DNA of 48,074 bases from an uncultured bacterium (GCA_947073645.1 CAMTMK010000014.1:1-48074), one strand, 5' to 3'. Positions 17,898-27,141 are shown, counted from the first letter of the stretch. A program made the numbers and translations. The notes: generated by a model not told the origin, from the letters alone.

Positions 17898-20468
17898 TTA
17901 AGGTCTAACTATTGATAAAATGTATTTGTCATTGAAGTATTTGTTTGCAACTTCGATGATATCGCTTTCAGTTACGCTGTTTATGAGTTTTGCGTAATCA
18001 TTATCGAAATTATAACCTCTGCCTGAAGCTTCGAACCAGCCGATTGTTGTTGCTTTATCAAGGTTTGTTTCCTGACCGATTATGTAATGTCCTAAAAGTT
18101 TGTCTTTGGCTTCCTGAAGTTCTTTAGAACCTACAAATTCGGTTTTTAGTCTGAATACTTCTTCTAGCATTCGTTTTTGTGCGTAGTCAAGATTTTCAGG
18201 ATTTGTTCCGATGTATGTTATAAAAGAACCTTTTAAGACATTTGGAGAATATTGAGAGCCTAATTGATAGGCAAGGCCGTCGCAGTCGCGAAGATTTTTG
18301 AATAATCTTGAACTCATACCAGTTCCCAAAAGTGAATCAATTACCTGTAAAGCTGCGTAATCTTTGCGATTTAAGACACCTGAGGTTTGCCAGCCCATAA
18401 TTATCCAGTCGGTTTTCAGGTCTTTAATTTGTGTTGAAACTTTTTTCCCTGTTGATAGGGCGGGGATTGAATGTTTGGCATAGTCAAACTTTTCGCCTTT
18501 TTTAGCATTAAATATTTTTGTGAATTCATTAAGAGTTTTTTCTTTGTTCACGTTGCCGTTGATTGAGATTACAATATTTTGCGGATAAAAAGTCTTATCA
18601 TAATAGTTTTTTATATCAGTTTTTGTAATTTTCGGCAGTGATTTTTCAAGAACACTGTTTGAATTTGAGTATGGGGAATTTTCAAAGATAAGTGTTTTGT
18701 AATTATCGATTGCGATATTTAAAGGAATATCTTTACTTTTTTTGATTGCGTTCAACTTGTCTTTTTTTGTTTTTTCGATTTCATAATCATCAAGTGATGC
18801 ATTATTTATTACTTCATTCAAAAGTTCAAGAGTTTTGTCGAATTCGTTTTTAGTTGTAAGCACAGAAATTGAGAATTTATCTGTGCTTGCGGAAGGTACG
18901 ATTTTAATACCGTTATCTTCCAGAACTTTTGCAAATTCTGCGGAAGAATATTTATTGGTGCCTTTAGTCATTAATGATGCTGTCATTTGAGCTGTGCCCG
19001 GGATTGTTTCTGTAAATTCGCCGCCTTTTGAAAAAATAGATATTGCGATTATGTCGTTAACTTGATTAGGTGTGAAAAGCAGTGTTGCTCCGTTTGCCAG
19101 CTCATATTTTTGAGTTGTTTTATTCTCGCTAATAAACTTTGCAGGTGCAGGAGTTGTATTTGAAATTTTTACTTCTTTTGAACATTCAGGTAAAAGTATT
19201 GATACTGCGCTTTTTTCTACGCCGAGGTATTTGTTCGCAACACGTTTTACATCGTCTTGAGTAACTTTTTTTATATTGTCAATGTAGTTTTCGTAGAATT
19301 TTGTATCATCTGTTGTTACTACGGTGTAGCCGATTTCGCCTGCTATATTGGAAATACTTTCTCTTTCATAGTATGTGTTTCTTTCTATTATGTTTTTGGC
19401 TAGTCGTAATTGTTCGGAAGTAATACCGTTTTTTTGAATATGATTTATTTCGTCAAAAATTGCACTTTGAAGTTTATCGCATTTGTCAGGTGCAAAATTT
19501 GTAGAAATATAAAATATTCCATCGTCTTTGAATCCTGTATTTATTGCAGAAATTGAATTTGCAAGTTGTTTGTTTTCTTTAATATTTCTATAGAAAACGG
19601 ATGAGCGTCCGTCGCCAAGAATTGTAGATAGGACGTCAAGAGTGTATGAATCTTTGTCATCAATTTTTGTACCTCTGAAACCTACAAGCATATAACCGGA
19701 TTGAACATCTCCGTATGTAAGTGTTTTAGCCTGTGATGTAAGGATTTTTTCTTGCGGATAAACATTTTTTATCGGTTTTTTGAATTCTGCATTGAAATCT
19801 TTTTTTACTTTTTCGATAGCAGAATTACTGTCAACATCTCCAACGATTATTGTAACCATATTAGAGGGGTTGTAGAATTGATTGTAATATTCAAGAATTT
19901 TGTCGCGGTGGATTGTGCTTATGATATCAGCAGTACCGATAACTTTTCTTTTGTATGGATGATTTGTATAAAGCATTTTTACAAGATTGTCATAAACGAG
20001 AGTCTGCGGAGAGTTTGCATCTTTCATAATTTCTTCGATTACTACTTTTCTTTCCTTTTCCAGTTCTTTTCTCGGGATTAACGGATGAAGAAGCATATCT
20101 GCATGCATTTCAAGTGCTAAGTCAAAGTCTTTTGAAGGAATTGTTATATAGTAATGTGTGAAATCCTTGCTTGTTGCAGCATTTGTCAGCGCCCCTTTTG
20201 TTTCGAGAATTTTGTCGAATTCTCCGGGAGCATGATTTGTTGAGCCTTTAAAGAATAAATGTTCTAAGAAGTGTGAAACTCCGTTATTTTCTTCGTTTTC
20301 GTTTATGGAACCGGTTTTAATCCAGGTATCTATTGTTACAATAGGGTTTGTTTTAACCTCTTTGATTACAACGGTCTGACCGTTATCAAGTTTATAGACG
20401 TTAAAATCTCCAGCGTATACGATTACACCGAAAAATATAGAAATTATTGTAATTGCGATTTTTTTCAT
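17898..20468 (-). CDS. Secreted M16-family zinc protease, two M16 units in one chain
   Basis: The 856-residue protein has an N-terminal signal peptide (first 19 residues). The inverted zinc motif HFLEH is at 66-70, and the third ligand is in the glutamate-rich ERKVVIEEI region near 146. A second M16 unit begins near residue 440 (YELANGATLLFTPN) and lacks HxxEH but keeps the C-terminal arginine/tyrosine pattern (SSRLFKNLRDCDGLAYQLG), as in the non-catalytic partner of processing-peptidase pairs. The two halves form a closed chamber that degrades peptides. AGGGG precedes the start. The substrate is unknown; the location is periplasmic or extracellular. Confidence 0.92.
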   Translation of the reverse strand: MKKIAITIISIFFGVIVYAGDFNVYKLDNGQTVVIKEVKTNPIVTIDTWIKTGSINENEENNGVSHFLEHLFFKGSTNHAPGEFDKILETKGALTNAATSKDFTHYYITIPSKDFDLALEMHADMLLHPLIPRKELEKERKVVIEEIMKDANSPQTLVYDNLVKMLYTNHPYKRKVIGTADIISTIHRDKILEYYNQFYNPSNMVTIIVGDVDSNSAIEKVKKDFNAEFKKPIKNVYPQEKILTSQAKTLTYGDVQSGYMLVGFRGTKIDDKDSYTLDVLSTILGDGRSSVFYRNIKENKQLANSISAINTGFKDDGIFYISTNFAPDKCDKLQSAIFDEINHIQKNGITSEQLRLAKNIIERNTYYERESISNIAGEIGYTVVTTDDTKFYENYIDNIKKVTQDDVKRVANKYLGVEKSAVSILLPECSKEVKISNTTPAPAKFISENKTTQKYELANGATLLFTPNQVNDIIAISIFSKGGEFTETIPGTAQMTASLMTKGTNKYSSAEFAKVLEDNGIKIVPSASTDKFSISVLTTKNEFDKTLELLNEVINNASLDDYEIEKTKKDKLNAIKKSKDIPLNIAIDNYKTLIFENSPYSNSNSVLEKSLPKITKTDIKNYYDKTFYPQNIVISINGNVNKEKTLNEFTKIFNAKKGEKFDYAKHSIPALSTGKKVSTQIKDLKTDWIIMGWQTSGVLNRKDYAALQVIDSLLGTGMSSRLFKNLRDCDGLAYQLGSQYSPNVLKGSFITYIGTNPENLDYAQKRMLEEVFRLKTEFVGSKELQEAKDKLLGHYIIGQETNLDKATTIGWFEASGRGYNFDNDYAKLINSVTESDIIEVANKYFNDKYILSIVRP

Positions 20469-20528
20469 TATATCCCCTCTCTGAATTATTTATAATGATA
20501 CAATAAATTTTTTAAATTGGAAAAGTGT

Positions 20529-20798
20529 TTACTTTTTTATAAGTTTTTTCAAAAAAGGGAAAGCTATTGCAAGTGAAGCTAAACCTAAGAATACAAAGAC
20601 TGATGTTGGAGTTTTCTTTTCGTTTAGCTTTTTAGCTTTTTTTTTGCCTTCGTAAATATCTCTGTTTAACATTTGGAAATCACGTGTTGCTTTGGCATCA
20701 GAATACAAAACAGGCTTGTAAAATTTGTTGGGAGGTACTACTACACCAACATTAAAACCTGTATTTTTCATATGCTGATTTACACTAACACTTTCCAT
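20529..20798 (-). CDS. Small hypothetical protein with C-terminal membrane anchor
   Basis: The protein has 89 residues from ATG 20798 (an in-frame ATG at 20819 would add seven). The first 50 residues are polar (NTGFNVGVVVPPNKFYKP), then comes a lysine-rich stretch (EGKKKAKKLNEKK) and a single hydrophobic segment (SVFVFLGLASLAIAFPFL) ending KKLIKK. This is a tail-anchored topology with positive residues on both sides of the helix. It lies 60 bases upstream of the protease gene on the same strand. No family is recognised. Confidence 0.55.
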   Translation of the reverse strand: MESVSVNQHMKNTGFNVGVVVPPNKFYKPVLYSDAKATRDFQMLNRDIYEGKKKAKKLNEKKTPTSVFVFLGLASLAIAFPFLKKLIKK

Positions 20799-20833
20799 AT
20801 TTTCTATAAAACAAATCAAGTTCTAAAATTGCC

Positions 20834-20890
20834 TAATATATATAGTTATATTAAGTAAGGTGTTGACAAAAAGTTATTACTTTATAAAAT
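20834..20890 (+). promoter_or_regulatory. Promoter of perR-rubredoxin-flavodiiron operon with upstream dyad
   Basis: TTGACA (20863-20868) and TAAAAT (20885-20890), 16 bases apart, make a near-consensus promoter 29 bases before the regulator gene. Just upstream, TAATATA (20834-20840) and TATATTA (20847-20853) form a perfect 7-6-7 dyad. AT-rich repeats TTATAAAATAAGAATTATTA around the -10 resemble Fur/PerR boxes in composition, so autoregulation is plausible. Confidence 0.6.
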
Positions 20891-20918
20891 AAGAATTATT
20901 ACTACTTTTTTAAAGCTT

Positions 20919-21296
20919 ATGAACTATTCAAGACAAAGAGATATAATACTTCAAACTTTAAAAGAAAATGTTGTCCATCCGACAGCAGAATACATTTATG
21001 GAATTTTAAAAGAGAAAGAAACTGGTATTAGTCTGGCAACTTTATACCGAAATTTAAATCAGCTCGCAGATAAAGGTATTATAAAAAAAATAGATGGACT
21101 TGAAACTTCATCTCATTTTGATCATAATACATATGAGCATTATCATTTTATATGTGATAAATGTAAAAAAGTTTTTGATATTCCGCTTGAAGTTGCTCCT
21201 GATGTAGCGGTAAAAACCGAGCAGAAAACAGGCTTTCAAGTAAAAGGATATGATATAGCAATACATGGTATTTGTGTAGAATGCCAAGAAAAATAG
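20919..21296 (+). CDS. perR: Fur-family regulator, PerR-like
   Basis: The 125-residue protein has a winged helix whose recognition helix contains GISLATLYRNLNQLADKG (36-53). The regulatory metal site includes HYH (74-76) and other histidines (SHFDHN). The structural zinc site is two CxxC pairs, C79/C82 and C119/C122. PerR-type proteins sense peroxide through iron-bound histidines. The next genes, rubredoxin and flavodiiron protein, remove oxygen, which supports PerR rather than an iron-uptake regulator, but the sequence alone does not settle this. Confidence 0.85.
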   Translation: MNYSRQRDIILQTLKENVVHPTAEYIYGILKEKETGISLATLYRNLNQLADKGIIKKIDGLETSSHFDHNTYEHYHFICDKCKKVFDIPLEVAPDVAVKTEQKTGFQVKGYDIAIHGICVECQEK

Positions 21297-21305
21297 GAGA
21301 GAAAA

Positions 21306-21443
21306 ATGGAAAAATACATTTGTACAGTATGTCAGTATGTTTACGACCCTGAAGAAAATGATGGTGTAAAATTTGAAGATTTACCCGAAGATTATACATG
21401 CCCGCTTTGCAATGTAGGCAAAGATATGTTTGAAAAGGAGTAA
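21306..21443 (+). CDS. Rubredoxin, unusually short
   Basis: The 45-residue protein has two CxxC pairs (C6/C9 and C32/C35) that bind a single iron and shuttle electrons. The order [14 protein letters not shown] ... [20 protein letters not shown] follows the rubredoxin pattern. It differs in two ways: the usual glycine after the first pair is glutamine, and about seven residues are missing between the DPEEND and FEDLP blocks. The spacing of 22 residues between pairs is shorter than the usual 29 or so. AGGAG precedes the ATG. It is the likely electron donor to the flavodiiron protein that starts 2 bases after its stop. Confidence 0.9.
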   Translation: MEKYICTVCQYVYDPEENDGVKFEDLPEDYTCPLCNVGKDMFEKE

Positions 21444-21445
21444 AC

Positions 21446-22630
21446 ATGCATTTTCAAGAGATTAAAAATAACATTTTTTACTGCGGTTTAAACGACTGTG
21501 AGAGAAAAATTTTTGATGAGCTTATTCCGTTAGAACACGGTACAAGTTATAATTCTTATCTTGTTAAAGGTTCTGAAAAAACAGCAATTATTGATACTAT
21601 GTATCCGCCAATGACCGAAGTATATTTGAAAAATTTGGCTGATAACAATGTTGAAAAAGTGGATTATATTGTTGCAAACCATGGTGAACAAGACCACTCG
21701 GGTTCAATTCCGGCATTATTGGAAAAATATCCGAATGCTGTTGTTTTGACTAACTCTAAAGTTGCTGAAAATATTAAATCAATGCTTCTTGTTCCGGAAG
21801 AAAAAATAAGAGTTATTGCTGATGGTGAAGAAGTTTCACTTGGTGATAAGACTTTGAAATTTATTTTTGCACCGGGAGTTCATTGGCCAGATACAATGTT
21901 TACGTTATTAAAAGAAGATAATGTAATTTGTACCTGCGACTTTTTGGGCGCACATTATACATTTGGTGATGTTTTTGCAGTTGAGTGTAAAGAACTTGAA
22001 CTTAGTGCAAAACGTTATTATGCAGAAATTATGATGCCTTTTAGAATGTTGAGTAAAAAATATACGGCAATGATTAAAGATATGAATGTTGATATGATTT
22101 TGCCAAGTCACGGACCGGTTCATAAAAGACCTGATTATATTTTGGACTTATACACAGATTGGACATCAGATGCGCCGAAAAATCTTGTTGTAATGCCTTA
22201 TGTTTCAATGTATCAAAGTACTAAAGAAATGATTGATTATTTAAGTGAAAAACTTGAATCAAAAGGTGTTAAAACATTTAAATTTGATATAGTAGATGAT
22301 GATTTGGGTGACTTAGCTATGGCATTAGTTGATGCTGCTTCAATTGTAATGGGGACATCAATGGTTCTTGCAGGCCCTCATCCGGCATCGGTTAATGTTG
22401 CATATTTAGCTGCTGCTCTAAGACCTAAAGCTAAATTCGCATCTCTTGTCGGCTCATACGGCTGGGGCGGAAAATTATTTGACTTAATTGCTCAATTGCT
22501 TGCTCCGCTGAAACTTGATTTGGTTGAACCTTTGCAGGTTAAAGGTAAACTAAAAGAAGATGATTTCAAAAAGCTTGATGAAATGGCGGAAAGTATTTTT
22601 GAAAAACACAAATCAATCGGTCTTGTATAA
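21446..22630 (+). CDS. fprA: Flavodiiron protein (A-type flavoprotein, oxygen reductase)
   Basis: The 394-residue protein has an N-terminal metallo-beta-lactamase-like domain with the diiron ligands HGEQDH (79-84), then GVHWPDTM, CDFLGAHY and LPSHGPVH. The C-terminal flavodoxin domain starts near residue 253 (VVMPYVSMYQSTKEMIDYL) and binds FMN. Such enzymes reduce oxygen to water, or nitric oxide, using electrons from rubredoxin. The ribosome binding site AAGGAG is within the end of the rubredoxin gene. PerR-like regulator, rubredoxin and this enzyme form one oxidative-defence operon. Confidence 0.95.
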   Translation: MHFQEIKNNIFYCGLNDCERKIFDELIPLEHGTSYNSYLVKGSEKTAIIDTMYPPMTEVYLKNLADNNVEKVDYIVANHGEQDHSGSIPALLEKYPNAVVLTNSKVAENIKSMLLVPEEKIRVIADGEEVSLGDKTLKFIFAPGVHWPDTMFTLLKEDNVICTCDFLGAHYTFGDVFAVECKELELSAKRYYAEIMMPFRMLSKKYTAMIKDMNVDMILPSHGPVHKRPDYILDLYTDWTSDAPKNLVVMPYVSMYQSTKEMIDYLSEKLESKGVKTFKFDIVDDDLGDLAMALVDAASIVMGTSMVLAGPHPASVNVAYLAAALRPKAKFASLVGSYGWGGKLFDLIAQLLAPLKLDLVEPLQVKGKLKEDDFKKLDEMAESIFEKHKSIGLV

Positions 22631-22643
22631 GACCGATTTTTTT
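22615..22643 (+). terminator. Intrinsic terminator overlapping the flavodiiron stop codon
   Basis: AATCGGTCTT (22615-22624) pairs with AAGACCGATT (22629-22638) around GTAT, followed by a T-run. The stop codon TAA lies at the start of the second arm, so the gene ends inside its own terminator. Confidence 0.92.
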
Positions 22644-22719
22644 ATTAAAATTTGTAAAATAATAGATATATTGGGGCAATTCCTATCTTTGACTGTGTTT
22701 AAATACTTGTCAGGGAATT

Positions 22720-23469
22720 ATGAAAATAAACAGTGTTACAGCAAATTTAATAAATAAAAACAGTGGTAATTTTATTCAAGCAAATTCCAATGATATTGCT
22801 GTAGAAAATAAAATTCAAACTTCAATATATAATCAAAAAGGTGTAACGCTGCCATTTGGAGCTTGTCGTTTTAAACCTTTAAATATTTGCGAAGAAAATT
22901 GTGTTGTAATGCTCAGGAAAATAAAAGACGGCACTCGCCAAAAATTTTTACAAGGAGATGTTAATGAAATAATGGCATCTTTAAGACAAGAAAAAGATCC
23001 TAAAGAAATGGAACGTTTTTTAGGTGATCTTATAGATGCGCTTCGAGATACCGAATGCGATAAACACTCTTTTAAGCGTCTTATTCAATTGATTGCAGGT
23101 AAATCGGAAGATGACAAATATACGATTTTAGCGTTTGCTGACAATGAACTTAAAAATACTGTAGATCCACTTAAAGCTTTTGTTGAGCTTCCAGCAGACA
23201 AGCAAAAAAAACTGATGCCATTTTTAGAAAGAATTCATCTGGCAGAAGTTTCAGAAGATATGACCGAAGCTTTATATGATACTTTTAGAACACTGGTTTA
23301 TGCAGAAGAAGATATGTCTAAACTGAAAGGTGATGCTTTGAATAAATATAAGATAGATAATTGCAGAATGCTTAGAGATAATATCGGATATTTTAAAAAT
23401 CAGCCAGATAAAAATTCAGTTTCAATAGCAAAAGATATTTATTATTATTTTGTAGATAATATGATTTAA
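22720..23469 (+). CDS. Hypothetical helical protein
   Basis: The 249-residue protein has no signal peptide and no membrane segment. The first 50 residues are polar and low in order, with the short block VTLPFGACRFKP. From residue 60 onwards it is predicted helical and acidic, with repeated blocks of similar length (DPKEMERFLGDLIDALRD, DPLKAFVELPADKQKKLMPF) reminiscent of HEAT-like alpha-alpha repeats. I do not recognise the family. It stands alone between two terminators. Lineage-specific proteins of this look could act as effectors or scaffolds, but no function is proposed. Confidence 0.7.
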   Translation: MKINSVTANLINKNSGNFIQANSNDIAVENKIQTSIYNQKGVTLPFGACRFKPLNICEENCVVMLRKIKDGTRQKFLQGDVNEIMASLRQEKDPKEMERFLGDLIDALRDTECDKHSFKRLIQLIAGKSEDDKYTILAFADNELKNTVDPLKAFVELPADKQKKLMPFLERIHLAEVSEDMTEALYDTFRTLVYAEEDMSKLKGDALNKYKIDNCRMLRDNIGYFKNQPDKNSVSIAKDIYYYFVDNMI

Positions 23470-23470
23470 T

Positions 23471-23498
23471 AAAAAGCCCCTTTTAAAGGGGCTTTTTT
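23471..23498. terminator. Bidirectional terminator between convergent genes
   Basis: AAAAAGCCCC and GGGGCTTTTTT form a strong GC stem flanked by A- and T-runs, directly between the stop of the plus-strand hypothetical gene and the stop of thrS. It serves both. Confidence 0.93.
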
Positions 23499-23499
23499 A

Positions 23500-25293
23500 T
23501 TATGCTTTAGCAAATGATTCGGAATTTTTTGATTTTATTTCTTCTTCGATTTTTGAAATAAATTCATCTATATTTAATGTTCCTACCTGTCCTATGCCGC
23601 GAGCACGAACAGCTACAGAATTTGCTTCGATTTCTTTGTCCCCGATTACGCAAACGTAAGGAATTTTCTTATCTTGTAAGCTTTCTCTGATTTTGTAGTT
23701 CATAGATTCTGAACGGTCATCAAGAGTTACTCTTATGCCTGCCTCGCGCATTTTTTTGTAAACCTGTTCGGCAAATTCGGTATGTTTTTCGTTGCTGATA
23801 GGAACGATTGCAACTTGAGTTGGAGCAAGCCAAGTTGGGAATGCGCCTGCATAATGCTCGATTAAGATTCCGTGGAAACGTTCCATAGAACCAAATACTA
23901 CACGGTGAAGCATTAGAGGAGTTTTTAATTGACCGTCTTTATCCTGATACTTGATATCAAATCTTGCCGGAAGGTTGAAGTCAAGTTGAATTGTAGCACA
24001 TTGCCAAGTTCTGCCGATTGCGTCTTTGATTTTAAAGTCGATTTTCGGACCGTAGAATGCACCGTCGCCTTCGTTGATTTCGTAATTCATTCCACGGCGT
24101 TCCATAGCTTCTTTCAAACCAGCCTCAGCTTTATCCCAGTTTTCGATTTCGCCTACAAAGCTTTCGGGACGGGTTGAAAGTTCAACTTCAAATTCCATGT
24201 TGAAGATTTTCATTGTATCTGCAACAAAGTCAATTACGCCATTAATCTCATCAACTAATTGTTCAGGTGTACAGAAAATGTGAGCATCGTCTTGTGTGAA
24301 GCCTTGAACACGAGTTAAACCGGATAGAGCTCCTGATTTTTCTTTTCTGTAAACAGTACCGAGTTCTGCCATTCTTAAAGGTAGTGAACGGTATGAATAT
24401 CTGTTTGCTTGATATATCAAAATATGGAATGGGCAGTTCATCGGTTTTACAACAAATTGGTCATCAGACTCTTTATCTTTTTGGATAAAGAACATGTTTT
24501 CTTGGTAGTGATCCATGTGTCCTGAGATTTCCCACAATTTTGATTTCGCGATTTGCGGTGTGTGAACGATTACGTAACCGCGTTTTCTGTGTTCGGTTCT
24601 CCAGTAGTTTTCGATTTCTTCACGAACTACACCGAGGTTTGGATGCCACAATACCAGGCCGCCACCCATTTCTTCTCTTGTAGAGAATAAATCAAGCTTT
24701 GCACCAAGTTTTCTGTGGTCGCGTTTTTCAGCTTCTTCCATCATGTGAAGGTAGTCTGCTAAATCTTCTTTTGTCCAGAATGCTGTTGCATAAATTCTTT
24801 GAAGCATTTTGTTTTTAGCATTACCTCTCCAATATGCGCCTGCAACTTTTAAAAGTTTAAAAGCATTAGCTTTAATATATGAAGTGTTTGGAAGGTGAGG
24901 ACCTGCGCAAAGGTCGTTGAATAATGCATTTCCGTCTTTGTCTTTAGTGATATACAAAGTCGGGTTGTCATTTTTGTGTTCTTCCAATAATTCTGCTTTG
25001 TAAATTTCGCCTTGTTCTTTAAATTCGGCAATTTGTTTGTCTACGTCAGGAATTACGTATTTTTCGAATGAAAGATTTTGTTTAACAATATTTTTCATTT
25101 CTTCTTCGATTTTAACAAGGTCATCTTCAGTGAAGGCATGCCCGTCCGTTAAATCAAAATCGTAATAAAAACCGTTTTCAACAGCAGGTCCTATAGCTAA
25201 CTTTGCTGACGGGAAGAGCTTTTGAACGGCTTGTGCCATAACGTGTGATGTTGAGTGTCTTAAGATACTCAAAGTTTCTTGATTCTTTTCCAT
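23500..25293 (-). CDS. thrS: Threonyl-tRNA synthetase without TGS domain
   Basis: Charges tRNA-Thr. The 597-residue protein starts directly in the editing domain (RHSTSHVMAQAV with HxxxH at 13-17; later LCAGPHLPNT with the partner cysteine and histidine), so the N-terminal TGS domain of the longer bacterial forms is absent. The class II catalytic core follows: MNCPFHILIY, RMAELGTVYRKEKSG (motif 2), GFTQDDAHIF and the motif 3 region HRVVFGSMERFHGILIEHY. The anticodon-binding domain occupies the last 110 residues (LDDRSESMNYKIRE). The shorter architecture is also seen in cyanobacteria. Confidence 0.97.
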   Translation of the reverse strand: MEKNQETLSILRHSTSHVMAQAVQKLFPSAKLAIGPAVENGFYYDFDLTDGHAFTEDDLVKIEEEMKNIVKQNLSFEKYVIPDVDKQIAEFKEQGEIYKAELLEEHKNDNPTLYITKDKDGNALFNDLCAGPHLPNTSYIKANAFKLLKVAGAYWRGNAKNKMLQRIYATAFWTKEDLADYLHMMEEAEKRDHRKLGAKLDLFSTREEMGGGLVLWHPNLGVVREEIENYWRTEHRKRGYVIVHTPQIAKSKLWEISGHMDHYQENMFFIQKDKESDDQFVVKPMNCPFHILIYQANRYSYRSLPLRMAELGTVYRKEKSGALSGLTRVQGFTQDDAHIFCTPEQLVDEINGVIDFVADTMKIFNMEFEVELSTRPESFVGEIENWDKAEAGLKEAMERRGMNYEINEGDGAFYGPKIDFKIKDAIGRTWQCATIQLDFNLPARFDIKYQDKDGQLKTPLMLHRVVFGSMERFHGILIEHYAGAFPTWLAPTQVAIVPISNEKHTEFAEQVYKKMREAGIRVTLDDRSESMNYKIRESLQDKKIPYVCVIGDKEIEANSVAVRARGIGQVGTLNIDEFISKIEEEIKSKNSESFAKA

Positions 25294-25486
25294 TTTCTAT
25301 CCTTTCCTGGTTAACGATAACATTCGAAAAACCACTATCGGGGTGGATCCCCCATACTACAAGAATAGTTTAGCACCAGCACAAGTGAATTACAAGCGTT
25401 ACAAAAAGTTACAGAAATTTTGGTGTATATTGATTGTTTGTTGTAAAATGTAAGAATACTGAAATAGTCGTCAGAAAGGGTAAAAA

Positions 25487-25822
25487 ATGAATACAGCTGT
25501 ATTAGTGGGAAGAGTAGGCAGAGATGCTGAAATAAGATATTTTGAATCAGGAAAAGTCAGAGCAAATTTTTCTATTGCGGTTAACAGATGGGACAGCAAA
25601 ACAAAATCTGAAGTTACTGATTGGTTCAATATTGATGTATGGGATAAGCTCGCTGAATTTGCAGGTGAATATGTAAAAAAAGGTGTTCAGGTGGTTGTTG
25701 ACGGCAGAATTGCTCAAAACAGATGGACAGATAAAGCCACCGGCAATGAAAGAGAAAATTTTCTTGTTGTTGCAACAAGTATCAGATTGCTTGGCTCAAA
25801 AAGAGATTTAGAACAGATATGA
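25487..25822 (+). CDS. ssb: Single-stranded DNA-binding protein, short form
   Basis: The 111-residue protein is essentially one OB fold, with NTAVLVGRVGRDAEIRYFESG at the start and DWFNIDVWDKLAEFAGEYVKKG in the middle. It ends LLGSKRDLEQI and so lacks both the flexible linker and the acidic DDDIPF-type tip that recruits repair proteins in most bacteria. Its stop overlaps the next start by four bases (ATGA). It could be the main SSB in this lineage or a second copy; the window does not tell. Confidence 0.93.
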   Translation: MNTAVLVGRVGRDAEIRYFESGKVRANFSIAVNRWDSKTKSEVTDWFNIDVWDKLAEFAGEYVKKGVQVVVDGRIAQNRWTDKATGNERENFLVVATSIRLLGSKRDLEQI

Positions 25823-27141
25823 TAATTAATTCAAACATAGTCGGGATTATTGCCGATGATTTAACCGGAGCTAATGATACTGCGCTTCAGTTTCATTTGA
25901 AAGGTGCTAATACTCAGATTTTATTATCTGATGAACTTGAGCTTTTTAATGTTAAAGGCACTCAAACATGGGCTATTGCAACTGAAAGCAGGAATGTTGA
26001 ACCTGAAATTGCATTTGAAAAAGTTGCTAAAACAGCTAAAATGTTTGCTGAAAAATTAAATCCAGATTTTGTTTATAAAAAAATTGATTCGACAATCAGA
26101 GGTAACATTGCACCTGAGGTGCTTGCGATTATTTCTGAACTTGAATTTGATGCATCTGTTATTGTTCCTGCGTTTCCGGCAGAGATGAGGACTACTGTCG
26201 GCGGATATCATATGCTTCGAGGAGTTCCTATTGAAAGAACTGAGATGGCGCGAGATCCGCATTCTCCGATTTTAGAATCTCATGTGCCGACTTTGCTTAA
26301 ATCTCAATTAGCTCCTGAATATAAAGATTTTGTGGGGCATATTGAATTGAAAACTGTAATGAAAGGAGCAGGACCTGTTTTACAGAAAATCAACGAACTT
26401 GTGAATGATGGTAAAAAGCTTATTGTAGCAGATGCTGTTTCAACAGTTGATGTTGAGCAGATTGCGTTAGCTGTGAAAAAATCTGAAAATAAAATTTTGC
26501 CTACAGGCACAGCAGCTCTTGCACAAGCTTTGAGTGAGTTCTGGTTTGCTGATTTGGAATGCGAACATATAATAAAAACATTCCCACGCTTGCCTAAATT
26601 TATTGTCTCGGGAAGTGCAACTCAAATTACGGCAAATCAGATTGAAAAACTTGAAAACAGTGATGAATATGATAATGTTTTAACTATCAGTTTTGATTTG
26701 AAAACTGTTTTGGGCGGGGTTACGGATGAACTTGTTGATAGAGTTGTTTCTAATTTGAGCTTTGATAATACAGTTGTTGTTCATACATCTAAGTTGATTA
26801 AAGATTTTGACGGTTTCTCGGATGACAGTTTGAATGCGGAACTTACTAAGGCTAATCTTGCATCTGTTATTACTGATTTCCTTGCAGATTTGACAAGGAG
26901 AGTTCTTGATAAAAAGGAAACTATTTTAATTACTTTAGGCGGTGAAACTTCTTACAAATGCTGCAGCGCAATTTGTGCCTGCCAGCTTCAATTAATTGAT
27001 GAAGTTGCGCCGGCTATAGCTTTGTCGCTTGACCATAATGCACAGTGGATTGTAACTAAATCAGGAAATCTTGGCGGTGCGAATACTTTGATTGATATTT
27101 TAAAATATTTTGATTCTCATGGCGGACTGGTAAATGAATAA
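25819..27141 (+). CDS. Four-carbon acid sugar kinase family protein (DUF1537 type)
   Basis: The 440-residue protein has an N-terminal sugar-binding domain marked by IIADDLTGANDTA (10-22) and KKIDSTIRGN (87-96), and a C-terminal nucleotide-binding domain marked by VSGSATQITANQIEKL and TLGGETSYKC. Family members (OtnK, DtnK) phosphorylate D-threonate, D-erythronate or related acids. The overlapping pdxA gene downstream is the expected partner: PdxA-type enzymes oxidise the 4-phosphate. The pair could degrade a four-carbon sugar acid, or salvage 4-hydroxythreonine for vitamin B6; the window has no transporter or isomerase to decide. Confidence 0.85.
   Translation: MIINSNIVGIIADDLTGANDTALQFHLKGANTQILLSDELELFNVKGTQTWAIATESRNVEPEIAFEKVAKTAKMFAEKLNPDFVYKKIDSTIRGNIAPEVLAIISELEFDASVIVPAFPAEMRTTVGGYHMLRGVPIERTEMARDPHSPILESHVPTLLKSQLAPEYKDFVGHIELKTVMKGAGPVLQKINELVNDGKKLIVADAVSTVDVEQIALAVKKSENKILPTGTAALAQALSEFWFADLECEHIIKTFPRLPKFIVSGSATQITANQIEKLENSDEYDNVLTISFDLKTVLGGVTDELVDRVVSNLSFDNTVVVHTSKLIKDFDGFSDDSLNAELTKANLASVITDFLADLTRRVLDKKETILITLGGETSYKCCSAICACQLQLIDEVAPAIALSLDHNAQWIVTKSGNLGGANTLIDILKYFDSHGGLVNE

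Noticed and set aside
19752-20081. 109-codon plus-strand frame
   Set aside because: It is antisense to the M16 protease gene.
25294-25486. T-box or other riboswitch in front of thrS
   Set aside because: Only a small GGGG/CCCC stem is visible and no T-box sequence or specifier arm can be found. The spacer holds the two divergent starts and nothing else I can support.
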